Below, piece by piece: positions 9,672 to 16,869 of a stretch of DNA of 64,000 bases. The DNA comes from Stenotrophomonas sp046736075. Its GTDB lineage: Bacteria > Pseudomonadota > Gammaproteobacteria > Xanthomonadales > Xanthomonadaceae. The DNA is taken from positions 3,410,001-3,474,000 of the forward strand of contig NZ_CP177163.1 of assembly GCF_046736075.1 (NCBI RefSeq), given 5' to 3'. Made by a program: the position numbers and the translations under genes. Position 1 is the stretch's first letter. Every line of letters begins with the position of its first letter. The notes beneath the pieces were generated by a model, which worked only from the letters and a program-made list of their open reading frames with translations, had not been told where the DNA came from and did not search any database.

Positions 9672-9703
9672 CATAAAGCGGACTGAAATTGTACGCTTTT
9701 ATC
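9672..9703 (-). promoter_or_regulatory. suf operon promoter with imperfect inverted repeat
   Basis: On the minus strand a TACAAT -10-like hexamer (9688-9693) lies 31 bp upstream of the regulator start. It is bracketed by an imperfect inverted repeat, CATAAAGCG (9672-9680) and CGCTTTTATC (9694-9703). The position over the -10 element would suit binding by the Rrf2 regulator. No consensus for this subgroup is known to me, so the operator role is inferred. Confidence 0.35.
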
Positions 9704-9832
9704 CCCGGGCATCCAACCCACCCCGTTCAGGACGCCGACAGGGGCACGCGGGGGCGCCCGGGCGTCAGTGTAGCTTTGGCAATCACAAAGATTAAGCGAG
9801 AATCGGTGCTTCCCATCGCAACGGCCAGCCAG

Positions 9833-10300
9833 ATGCCCAAGAAGATCCAAGCGCGCAAGTCCACCATTCATGGCAATGGCGTGTTCGCGCTGGCGCCGAT
9901 CAGCAAGGGTGAGCGCGTGATCCAGTACAAGGGGCTGCTGCGCAGCCACGCCGATGTCGATGCGGACGACACCGGTGACGTCGAGAGTGGCCACACCTTC
10001 CTGTTCACCCTCAACGACGATTACGTCATCGATGCCAACTACAAGGGCAACGATGCGCGCTGGCTCAACCACAGCTGCGACCCGAACTGCGAGGCGGTGA
10101 TCGAAGAAGCCGAGGGCGACAACCGTCGCGAGGACAAGGTGTTCATCGAGGCGATCAAGGACATCCAGCCCGGCGACGAGCTGACCTACAACTACGGCAT
10201 CGTCCTGGCCGAGCGCCACACCGCGCGCCTGAAGAAGATCTGGGAATGCCGCTGCGGTGCGAAGAAGTGCACCGGGACCATGCTGCAGCCCAAGCGCTGA
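9833..10300 (+). CDS. SET-domain protein methyltransferase
   Basis: A 155-residue single-domain SET protein. It shows the N-terminal GxG region (STIHGNGVFALAPISKGERV), the cofactor/pseudoknot motif NHSCDPNCE (about residues 82-90), the ELTYNYG motif and a C-terminal post-SET-like cysteine cluster (ECRCGAKKCTG), which in eukaryotic SET enzymes binds zinc near the active site. Proteins of this type transfer methyl groups from SAM to lysine. The bacterial substrate is unknown, and the Lys-rich HU-like protein encoded 3 kb away is only a speculative candidate. An upstream in-frame GTG exists, but the ATG gives the conserved N-terminus. Confidence 0.9.
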   Translation: MPKKIQARKSTIHGNGVFALAPISKGERVIQYKGLLRSHADVDADDTGDVESGHTFLFTLNDDYVIDANYKGNDARWLNHSCDPNCEAVIEEAEGDNRREDKVFIEAIKDIQPGDELTYNYGIVLAERHTARLKKIWECRCGAKKCTGTMLQPKR

Positions 10301-10358
10301 GCCAACGCCCCGTGCACATCGCGGTCACCGGCACCCAATGGCGGTGCCGGCAGACTGC

Positions 10359-10381
10359 AGGCTCCTTCATCCACGGAGCCT
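10359..10381 (+). promoter_or_regulatory. Hairpin covering the ribosome binding site of the PfpI-like gene
   Basis: AGGCTCC and GGAGCCT form a perfect 7-bp stem with a nine-base loop. The GGAG of the right arm is the Shine-Dalgarno sequence of the gene starting at 10385. The stem would hide it from ribosomes. It is followed by only three T residues, so a terminator for the SET gene is a weaker reading. Confidence 0.4.
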
Positions 10382-10384
10382 TTC

Positions 10385-10927
10385 ATGGCACACGCACTCA
10401 ACGGCAAACACGTCGCGATCCTGGCCACCGATGGGTTCGAGCAGTCCGAACTGCTTGAACCCAAGCGCCTGCTCGAATCCTGGGGCGCCACGGTCAAGGT
10501 GGTGGCGCCGGGTGACGGCGCGCAGATCCGGGGCTGGAAAGACAAGGACTGGGGCGACAGCGTGACCGTGGACCAGCCGCTGCAGGGCGCAACGGCCGAC
10601 GACTACGACGCGCTGGTGCTGCCCGGCGGGGTGATCAACCCGGACAAGCTGCGCATCGACGCGCAGGCGATTGCGTTCATCAAGGCCTTCGGCGCGGCCG
10701 GCAAGCCGGTGGCGGCGATCTGCCACGGCCCGTGGCTGCTGATCGAATCCGGCCTGGCCAGCGGCCACCGCCTGACCTCGTGGCCGTCGCTGAAGACCGA
10801 CCTGGGCAATGCCGGCGCCGAATGGACCGACGCCGAGGTGGTGGTGGACGGGCATGTCATCACCAGCCGCAAGCCGGGCGACATTCCGGCGTTTGCCGAT
10901 GCGGTGGCCAAGGCATTGGCGGCGTAG
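10385..10927 (+). CDS. DJ-1/PfpI family protein (general stress protein/deglycase type)
   Basis: A 180-residue member of the PfpI/YhbO branch of the DJ-1 superfamily. The nucleophile elbow AICHGPWLL carries C113 and H114, and the conserved acidic residue is E19 (TDGFEQSEL). Family members act as stress-protective proteins reported to handle glyoxal or methylglyoxal adducts; older annotations call them intracellular proteases. It is cytoplasmic, with no signal peptide. It lies alone between the SET gene and a SMAG repeat. Confidence 0.93.
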   Translation: MAHALNGKHVAILATDGFEQSELLEPKRLLESWGATVKVVAPGDGAQIRGWKDKDWGDSVTVDQPLQGATADDYDALVLPGGVINPDKLRIDAQAIAFIKAFGAAGKPVAAICHGPWLLIESGLASGHRLTSWPSLKTDLGNAGAEWTDAEVVVDGHVITSRKPGDIPAFADAVAKALAA

Positions 10928-10940
10928 GGGGGGCAGGGGT

Positions 10941-10965
10941 GCACCGACCAACGGTCGGTGCCTAC
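10941..10965 (-). repeat. Single SMAG-type palindrome
   Basis: On the minus strand the unit begins GTAGGCACCGACC and folds as GCACCGACC/GGTCGGTGC. It sits between two convergent genes, 13 bp after the PfpI-like stop. GTAG-headed palindromes of this kind are the SMAG family of Stenotrophomonas. It may double as a bidirectional terminator. Confidence 0.75.
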
Positions 10966-10972
10966 CGTGCGG

Positions 10973-11569
10973 TCAGCGGCCGAGAACGCCGGCCGGAACC
11001 AGCTTGCCCAGGTCCTGGTTGAAGGTGACCACCAGCTTGCCGTTTTCCACCTGTGCCGACTGCACCTGCAATGCGCCGAGCACGGCGGCCACGCTGGGGT
11101 CGATCTTGTAGATCGGCTCGCGGCGCGCGTAGTCGGTCAGCCAGGCGTTGAGCAGGCCGCGGGTACGCGAGTCGAGCTTGCCGCCGTTGTTGGCCGGGGT
11201 GAAGTCGTCCACGGTGGGTTGATCCAGGTGGAAACCCTGGGTCTGTGCGTCGTAGCGCAGGCCACTGCTGAGCTTGACCTTGCCCAAGGGCGCCGGCGCG
11301 CTGCCGGCGGTGCCCAGGGCCACGTCGAAGCCGAGGTCGAGGCGGTTGCCCTGCGGCAGCGCGAGCTGCGGATGGCTCATGGTCATCGCGATCAGGCCGC
11401 CCAGCGCATCCTGGGTGCGCGGGAAGCTGCCATCCAGATACTGCTGCACATCGGCGGCACCGACTGACAACTGGCGGCCCGACACGGTGGGCGCGGCCTG
11501 CGCGCCGATGGCGGCGGCCAGCAGAACGGCGCAGGCGGCGAGGCGGGACAACATCGGGCGAACGTTCAT
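10973..11569 (-). CDS. DUF1439 (YceB-like) exported protein
   Basis: A 198-residue protein with a signal peptide (MLSRLAACAVLLAAAIGAQA). The mature domain matches the DUF1439/YceB pattern: RQLSVGAADVQQYLDGSFP at the start, a central strand region ending in VKLSSGLRYD, then RGLLNAWLTDYARREPIYKI and a C-terminal VENGKLVVTF. YceB of E. coli is a lipoprotein of tubular lipid-binding fold and uncertain function; here no lipobox cysteine is seen, so the product is probably periplasmic. The ATG chosen avoids a ten-residue N-terminal extension. Confidence 0.78.
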   Translation of the reverse strand: MNVRPMLSRLAACAVLLAAAIGAQAAPTVSGRQLSVGAADVQQYLDGSFPRTQDALGGLIAMTMSHPQLALPQGNRLDLGFDVALGTAGSAPAPLGKVKLSSGLRYDAQTQGFHLDQPTVDDFTPANNGGKLDSRTRGLLNAWLTDYARREPIYKIDPSVAAVLGALQVQSAQVENGKLVVTFNQDLGKLVPAGVLGR

Positions 11570-11652
11570 GACGGCAGGCCGTGGGGAATGAGACGCCAAC
11601 GATAGCGCCTTCGCCTGAATCCAGCTTTGACGCGTTCGCGCCGGGCTGCGGG

Positions 11653-12192
11653 TCAGTCCAGGGTCGGTTGCAGCGACGCGCCGCTGAGTTCCCAGCCGCT
11701 GCCGTCGGCGCGGGGCGCCAGGCGATACCAGCCGTGGTAGTGCAGCGTGCCCTGCCGGGTGAGTACACGGATGCGCACCGGGACCTCGCGCAGGCGCGAG
11801 GGGTGTGCCGTGTCGCGGGCGATCGGGGTATCGGTATCCACCCGCAGCGACACCACGTCGGTGAGATGGTGAAGCGGGGCGTCGTCAGGCTGCGTACTGG
11901 TGGTGCCGCCGCGCCAGTACGCCGCAGCAGCGGCGCGGTCCCCGCGCAGCAGCACACCGATGTAGTTGCGCACGGTGGCCGGTTCGTCGGTCGCGCCGGC
12001 TGCCACCGCGCTGGGGGGCGGCGCGGGTGGCGTGGCCGCCGCCGTATCGGCAGCCGTCGCCGGGGCGGTCGTGGCACGGGCACCTGGCGGCATGGCAGCC
12101 GCCACGTCGGCGACCGCATCCGCATCGCCTTGGCGCTGGCACGAGCACCCGGCGATCAGGAGCAGCGGCAGCAGAACACTGGCAAAACGCAT
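11653..12192 (-). CDS. Putative lipoprotein of unknown function
   Basis: A 179-residue product. The signal sequence ends in a lipobox (LLLIAGC at about residues 10-16), followed by a low-complexity Ala/Thr/Pro linker and a C-terminal domain of about 110 residues (ATVRNYIGVLLRGDRAAAAA, then ..GTLHYHGWYRLAPRADG). The domain has the look of NTF2-like periplasmic domains, but no family can be named with confidence. It is transcribed in the same direction as the DUF1439 gene 83 bp downstream. Confidence 0.7.
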   Translation of the reverse strand: MRFASVLLPLLLIAGCSCQRQGDADAVADVAAAMPPGARATTAPATAADTAAATPPAPPPSAVAAGATDEPATVRNYIGVLLRGDRAAAAAYWRGGTTSTQPDDAPLHHLTDVVSLRVDTDTPIARDTAHPSRLREVPVRIRVLTRQGTLHYHGWYRLAPRADGSGWELSGASLQPTLD

Positions 12193-12238
12193 CGGCACCC
12201 CTCCCCGGGAATGGGGCGAGTGTAGCCGGCGGCGTCGG

Positions 12239-12547
12239 TCAGGGTGCGCCCTGGATGGCGTCCAGCGCGCCAAGCACCTCGTCCAGCTGCGGCTGCAGCA
12301 CGGTCAGGGCGTGCGTCGGCTCGGCGGCGTGGCGCTGGGCCAGGTCGCGCAGCAGCTGGGTGGCCACGATGGCTGCGGCGCGCTCATCGCCGCTCAGTCC
12401 GGTATGGCGCTTGGCCACTTCCAGCAGGCGCATCCAGTCGCGTTGCGCCCGGTGCTCCAGCTCGATGGTGCAGCGTCCACTGCACTGCAACCCGTCTTTT
12501 TCGATCGGGGTAACGGTAATGCGGTAACGCTGGGAGGAGGTAGACAT
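12239..12547 (-). CDS. DUF3861-like small protein
   Basis: A 102-residue protein starting MSTSSQRYRITVTPIEKDG and containing GRCTIELEHRAQRDWMRLLE, a pattern I associate with the DUF3861 family of uncharacterised soluble proteins. No signal peptide or membrane segment is seen. The ATG is chosen at the conserved N-terminus; four further codons are open upstream. It is 46 bp upstream of the lipoprotein gene and could share its transcript. Confidence 0.7.
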   Translation of the reverse strand: MSTSSQRYRITVTPIEKDGLQCSGRCTIELEHRAQRDWMRLLEVAKRHTGLSGDERAAAIVATQLLRDLAQRHAAEPTHALTVLQPQLDEVLGALDAIQGAP

Positions 12548-12772
12548 GGCTGCCTGCACGGTGGGGACAGGCCCACCATAGGGCGCGCGCCCGGGATCGG
12601 CGACAGGGGCGGTCGCACGCAGTGTTCCACCTTGTGCGTTCCAGCGGCAGGCGGTGCGCCGTGCAGCGCCGCCGGCGCAGGGTTTGCGCGCATTGCAGGC
12701 ATGCCCGGACGCTACGGCAACGCTGTGTTGCGCTGAAGGCGGGCGCGGTTGGCGGGCGAGCGCCGGCGCCCA

Positions 12773-12805
12773 GAAAAAAGACGGGACGGCCGTGGCCGTC
12801 CCGTC
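12773..12805 (-). terminator. Rho-independent terminator of the HU-like gene
   Basis: A 12-bp stem (GACGGGACGGCC and its complement, 12780-12805) with a minimal loop is followed on the minus strand by a run of T interrupted by nothing (12773-12779). It begins 24 bp after the HU-like stop codon, a textbook intrinsic terminator. Confidence 0.9.
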
Positions 12806-12829
12806 CGGGTGCTGCAGGAAGCGCGCTGA

Positions 12830-13228
12830 TTACAGCGCAGCGTCCTTGAGCTTCTTGAGCGGACGCACCTTCAGCTTGGTGGAGGCCGGCTTGGCGGCGA
12901 ACCACTGCTCTTCCTTGGTGAACGGGTTGATGCCCTTGCGCTTCGGCTTGGCCGGCACGTTGACGGTGGTGATCTTCAGCAGGCCCGGCAGGGTGAAGCT
13001 GCCTGCGCCCTTCTTGTGGACCGAAGCGGCCACGGCACCTTCCAGCGAGGCCAGCACAGCGCGCACGTCCTTGGCGACGACGCCGGACGCTTCGACGATG
13101 TGTGCAACCAGACCAGACTTGCTCAGCACTTCCTTGATCGGCTTGGGAGCGGCCGGCTTCGCGGCTGCCTTCGTAGCGACTTTCTTCACTGCCTTCTTCG
13201 GGGCAGCCTTTTTAGCGGTCTTTGCCAT
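12830..13228 (-). CDS. HU-like DNA-binding protein with Lys/Ala/Pro-rich N-terminal tail
   Basis: A 132-residue protein. Residues 1-30 form a histone-H1-like basic tail (MAKTAKKAAPKKAVKKVATK then AAAKPAAPKP). The rest is an HU/IHF fold: helix pair PIKEVLSKSGLVAHIVEASG, the central sheet KKGAGSFTLPGLLKITTV, and the DNA-binding arm PAKPKRKGINPFTKEE, where a Gly-Ile-Asn-Pro replaces the usual GRNP turn. It would act as a nucleoid protein. Ordinary HU is about 90 residues; the extra basic tail is seen in xanthomonad homologues. The start is the ATG after a spacer with AGGACA; the frame upstream is not conserved-looking. Confidence 0.93.
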   Translation of the reverse strand: MAKTAKKAAPKKAVKKVATKAAAKPAAPKPIKEVLSKSGLVAHIVEASGVVAKDVRAVLASLEGAVAASVHKKGAGSFTLPGLLKITTVNVPAKPKRKGINPFTKEEQWFAAKPASTKLKVRPLKKLKDAAL

Positions 13229-13601
13229 GGTGTCCTGTTCTCGTGAACGGTTGGTGGTGTGGTCGCGCCGAACCCCGTCGGCAAGCGAAATGTAGGGCAA
13301 CACGGGGGCGCCGCCAATAGGCAGATGCATAAAAATCGCGTTTTTCGCCGTTCCGGTTACCGCAGTGCATCAGCACATGCCCTGAAAACACGGGGCTGTG
13401 CGTACCCCCGGCTTGCCGATGCTGGCGGTTGGCGCAGTGTGTGCATGTGGAAAATCCCTTGAAAACAGCCTCCGCGCGTTGAAAACGCGGCGCGTGCGGT
13501 CCGCCGGGGTGCGCCGTGGGCCGCGCCACCTCCGACCCGACGCCACGCTAACGCCCCCCGGTCTAGGCTGGTCCTGCCATTCATCCCGAAGGAGACTCAC
13601 G
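13229..13601. other. Divergent intergenic region, no gene seen
   Basis: This 373-bp gap separates the divergent HU-like and OsmC genes and should hold both promoters. Open frames here are short and follow codon-position patterns of the flanking strand only. No repeat, strong hairpin or recognisable operator was found. Confidence 0.5.
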
Positions 13602-14036
13602 ATGGGCATTTCGCGACACGCTACCGCGCACTGGGAAGGTGACCTCAAGACAGGCAAGGGACAATTGAGCACCCCGCAGAGTGGGCTCATGGACCACACC
13701 CGCTACGCCTTCAGCAGCCGCTTCGGCGACGAGAAGGGCACCAATCCGGAGGAACTGATCGCCGCCGCGCACGCCGGCTGCTTCACGATGGCGCTGTCGG
13801 CCAAGCTGACCGAGGCCGGGTTCGTGCCGACGTCGCTGGATACCGAGGCCAAGGTCGATCTGTCGATGGAAGGCGGCCCGCAGTTGTCGCAGATCACCTT
13901 GAAGGTCAAGGCGGTGGTGCCGAAGATCGATGCGGCGCAGTTCCGTGCCATCGCCGACGACGCCAAGCAGAACTGTCCGGTGTCCAAGGCGCTCAGCGCG
14001 GTGCCGATCACGCTGGAGGCCGAACTGGCCGGTTGA
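13602..14036 (+). CDS. osmC: OsmC-type organic hydroperoxide peroxidase
   Basis: A 144-residue OsmC family protein that reduces organic hydroperoxides through a reactive thiol. The peroxidatic Cys is C60 (AAAHAGCFTMALS) and the resolving Cys is C125 (KQNCPVSKAL); R40 and E50/E51 (SSRFGDEKGTNPEEL) complete the active site of the dimer. A strong ribosome binding site (AAGGAGA) precedes the ATG. The closest type by sequence is OsmC rather than Ohr, because of the long first loop and the position of the arginine. Confidence 0.92.
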   Translation: MGISRHATAHWEGDLKTGKGQLSTPQSGLMDHTRYAFSSRFGDEKGTNPEELIAAAHAGCFTMALSAKLTEAGFVPTSLDTEAKVDLSMEGGPQLSQITLKVKAVVPKIDAAQFRAIADDAKQNCPVSKALSAVPITLEAELAG

Positions 14037-14067
14037 GCCATGCCGCAGCGCGGATTGAGCGATCTCC

Positions 14068-14100
14068 ACAGGGGCGGCATAGTCGCCCCTGTTTCTTTCT
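14068..14100 (+). terminator. Rho-independent terminator after osmC
   Basis: ACAGGGGCG and its complement CGCCCCTGT form a 9-bp stem with a seven-base loop, followed by TTCTTTCT. It starts 31 bp after the osmC stop and ends just before the next gene's ribosome binding site. Confidence 0.8.
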
Positions 14101-14113
14101 GCGGGAGCTTCGC

Positions 14114-15787
14114 GTGCGCCATCGCCTTCTGGCTGTCCTGCTGTCCTGTCTCTGCGCCACCCCGGCGCAGGCCGATGTCCGGCTGATCACGGCCGCCACC
14201 ATCCGCACCGGCGCGGCGGATACGCCGGTGGCCACCGCGCTGGCCTGGGATACGGCCGATGGGCGGGTGCTGGCGGTTGGCGATCGCCAGGCGCTGTTGA
14301 CGCTGTATCCGCTGGCGCCGCTTACCGACCTGGGCGACGTCACGGTGGTGCCGGGGCTGATCGACGCGCACGCGCACCTGATGTACCTCGGGCAGACGCT
14401 GATGCAGGCCGACCTGACCGGTGCGGGCAGCCGTGCGGACGTCGTTGCGCGGCTGCAGCGTTTCGCCGCGGACAATCCGGACGGTTGGCTGCTGGGCAAC
14501 GGCTGGGACCAGAACCGGTGGGCCGATGCCCGTTTCCCCACCGCCGCCGACCTGGATGCTGCGTTCCCGGACCGACCGGTGTGGCTGGGTCGCGTGGATG
14601 GCCACGCCGGCTGGGGCAACAGCGCGGCGCTGCGTGCGCTGGCGGCAGTGCCAGGGCAGCGCGCGCTGCAGGGGCGCTGGCAGCCGGCGGGCGGGCGCAT
14701 CGAGCGCGATGCGGCAGGCCGCCCGACCGGTGTGTTTGTCGATGAGGCGATGGGGCTGATGCGGGCCGCGATTCCCGCGCCCAGCACCGCCGCGCGCGAG
14801 CAGATGCTGTCGCGCGCGCTGGATGCGGCGGTACGCCAGGGACTCACCGGCGTGCACGACATGGGCGTCTCGCGCGAAGACCTGGCGCTGATGCGCCGCT
14901 TCGCCGACGCCGGTCGCCTGCCGTTGCGCATCGACGCCTATGCCGACGGCAATGGCGAGGCACTGGACGATCTGTGCGCGCAGGGGCCCTACCGGCATCC
15001 CGGCGGACGCCTGGAGATGCGCGGCGTGAAGCTGTTCATGGACGGCGCACTGGGCAGCCGCGGTGCTGCGCTGCTGGCCGACTACAGCGATGATCCGCAC
15101 AACCGCGGCCTGCTGGTGACGTCGCCGGCCGATTTCGAAACGGCCGCGCGCAAGGCCGATGGTTGCGGCGTGCAGGTGGCCACGCACGCGATCGGCGACC
15201 GAGGCAACCGCATCGTGCTCGATACCTACGCGCGGGTGCTGGGCGAGCGCAGCGGCGGCGATCACCGCTGGCGTGTGGAGCATGCCCAGGTGGTGGCGCT
15301 GGAGGACATTCCGCGGTTCGCGCAGTTGAAGGTGATCGCCTCGATGCAGCCCACCCATGCGACGTCGGACATGGGCTGGGCGCAGGACCGGGTGGGACCG
15401 CAGCGCATCCTGGGTGCGTACGCCTGGCGGCGCATGCTGGCTGCGGGCGTGCCGCTGGCGCTGGGGTCGGACTTCCCGGTGGAGCAGGTCGATCCGCGGT
15501 TGGGGTTGTATGCCGCCGTGACGCGGCAGGACCGTGCCGGCCAGCCGCCGGGCGGCTGGCAGCCGGACCAGCGGTTGAGCGCGGCGGAAGCGCTGCGCGG
15601 GTTCACCGCCGATGCGGCGTTCGCCGGCCGCGATGAGGATCGCGTCGGCCGCCTGCAGCCGGGGCTGCAGGCCGACTTCGTGGTGTTCGACCGCGATCCG
15701 CTGCAGGTGCCGGCGGCGCAGCTGGCCGACCTGCAGGTGCGAGCCACCTGGGTAGGCGGCACGCCGGTATACGAGGCGGCGCGCTGA
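14114..15787 (+). CDS. Exported amidohydrolase of the YtcJ/Amidohydro_3 type
   Basis: A 557-residue metal-dependent amidohydrolase. The GTG start follows GGGAG and yields a signal peptide (VRHRLLAVLLSCLCATPAQA). Metal-binding motifs seen: DAHAHL near residue 83 and, later, the THAIGDRGN and VEHAQVV histidines and GSDFPVE aspartate. This arrangement fits the YtcJ-like group, whose substrates are largely undefined (N-substituted amino acids or amides are typical). A periplasmic location is inferred from the leader. An ATG 81 bp upstream overlaps the osmC stop but would put the terminator hairpin inside the gene, so it is rejected. Confidence 0.85.
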   Translation: MRHRLLAVLLSCLCATPAQADVRLITAATIRTGAADTPVATALAWDTADGRVLAVGDRQALLTLYPLAPLTDLGDVTVVPGLIDAHAHLMYLGQTLMQADLTGAGSRADVVARLQRFAADNPDGWLLGNGWDQNRWADARFPTAADLDAAFPDRPVWLGRVDGHAGWGNSAALRALAAVPGQRALQGRWQPAGGRIERDAAGRPTGVFVDEAMGLMRAAIPAPSTAAREQMLSRALDAAVRQGLTGVHDMGVSREDLALMRRFADAGRLPLRIDAYADGNGEALDDLCAQGPYRHPGGRLEMRGVKLFMDGALGSRGAALLADYSDDPHNRGLLVTSPADFETAARKADGCGVQVATHAIGDRGNRIVLDTYARVLGERSGGDHRWRVEHAQVVALEDIPRFAQLKVIASMQPTHATSDMGWAQDRVGPQRILGAYAWRRMLAAGVPLALGSDFPVEQVDPRLGLYAAVTRQDRAGQPPGGWQPDQRLSAAEALRGFTADAAFAGRDEDRVGRLQPGLQADFVVFDRDPLQVPAAQLADLQVRATWVGGTPVYEAAR

Positions 15788-15803
15788 CGCGCCGCCCCTG
15801 CGA

Positions 15804-16679
15804 TTACCAGTCCAGCGTGCCGCGGATGACGGTCTGCACCTGGCCGCCGGACCAGACATCGCCCGCGGCATCAATGTGCAGGCTCAGCCGCGCATCGTGG
15901 CCCACTTCGCGGCCCTGGCTGACCACATAGCGCGGTTCGTCGCGTGGCAGCGCGCCACGGCTGTCCAGCCACGCCGCGAGCACCGCGTTGGCCGCGCCCG
16001 AGGCGGCATCCTCGAAGCGGCGTCCGTTGCCGACGAAGGCGCGCACCGCCAGGTCGTGCGCCGGATCCTGGCTGCGCGCATAGGCGAACACGCCCATGCT
16101 GCCGGTCGATTCGGCCAGCGCGGCGATCGCGTCCCAGTCCGGGGCGAGGGCACGCAGGTGCGCTTCGTCGGCCAGTTCCACCACCCACCAGCTGCGCCCG
16201 CCGTCCATGCGGGCCGGCGGCAGTGCGCCCAGCGCCCAACCGGCCAGCGCGGTCCGCAGGCGCGGGTCGTCTGCCACGGTCACTTCGGCCACCTGCGCGC
16301 GCGGTGTGCGGATGGCGATGGTGCGCTGGGCGCCGCTGCCGTCCACGCGCAGCGGCAAGGCGCCGGCGATGCCGTCCTGCACCAGCACGCCGTCCACCGG
16401 CGCGGCCAGGCCGGCCTCGAGCACGGCGTGCGCGGTGCCCACGCTGGGGTGGCCGGCGAACGGCACTTCCTTCTGCGGGCTGAACATGCGGATGCCGTAG
16501 CTGGCGCCCGGCGCCTGCGGGGCGAACACGAAGGTGGTCTCCGGCAGCCGCGTCCAGCGGGCGATGGCCTGCATGGCCACATCGTCCAGGCCTTCGGCGT
16601 CGAGCACCACGGCCAGCGGATTGCCGGCACCGGGATAGGGGGAAAATACGTCCAACTGCAGGAAACGGCGGGTGGTCAT
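15804..16679 (-). CDS. PhzF family isomerase/epimerase-like protein
   Basis: A 291-residue PhzF-fold protein with two diaminopimelate-epimerase-like domains. The conserved N-terminal stretch QLDVFSPYPGAGNPLAVVLD and the catalytic glutamate E47 (WTRLPETTFVF) are present, as are FSPQKEVPFAGHPSVGTAH and the second-half EDAASGAANAVLAAWL motif. In phenazine producers PhzF isomerises DHHA; no other phenazine gene is nearby, so the substrate here is unknown. It is convergent with the amidohydrolase gene, with 16 bp between the stops. Confidence 0.9.
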   Translation of the reverse strand: MTTRRFLQLDVFSPYPGAGNPLAVVLDAEGLDDVAMQAIARWTRLPETTFVFAPQAPGASYGIRMFSPQKEVPFAGHPSVGTAHAVLEAGLAAPVDGVLVQDGIAGALPLRVDGSGAQRTIAIRTPRAQVAEVTVADDPRLRTALAGWALGALPPARMDGGRSWWVVELADEAHLRALAPDWDAIAALAESTGSMGVFAYARSQDPAHDLAVRAFVGNGRRFEDAASGAANAVLAAWLDSRGALPRDEPRYVVSQGREVGHDARLSLHIDAAGDVWSGGQVQTVIRGTLDW

Positions 16680-16869
16680 CGAGGCGGCGGGCCGGGGCAA
16701 AGGGGTGGGCAGCTTACCAACCTGCGCCGGGCCGACGGCGCCGGGCCGGGCATGAATGCGTCAGGGCTGCCGCACGCCGGCCCTGCACGGCCCGGGCTTG
16801 GCATAGAATCGGGGGTTCGGCCCGGCGTGCCGGGCGAATCCCCCTCACTACGACTTCCCCATTACCTCC

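Noticed and set aside
15804..16679. Phenazine biosynthesis locus
   Set aside because: Only a PhzF-like gene; no other phz gene is in the window.
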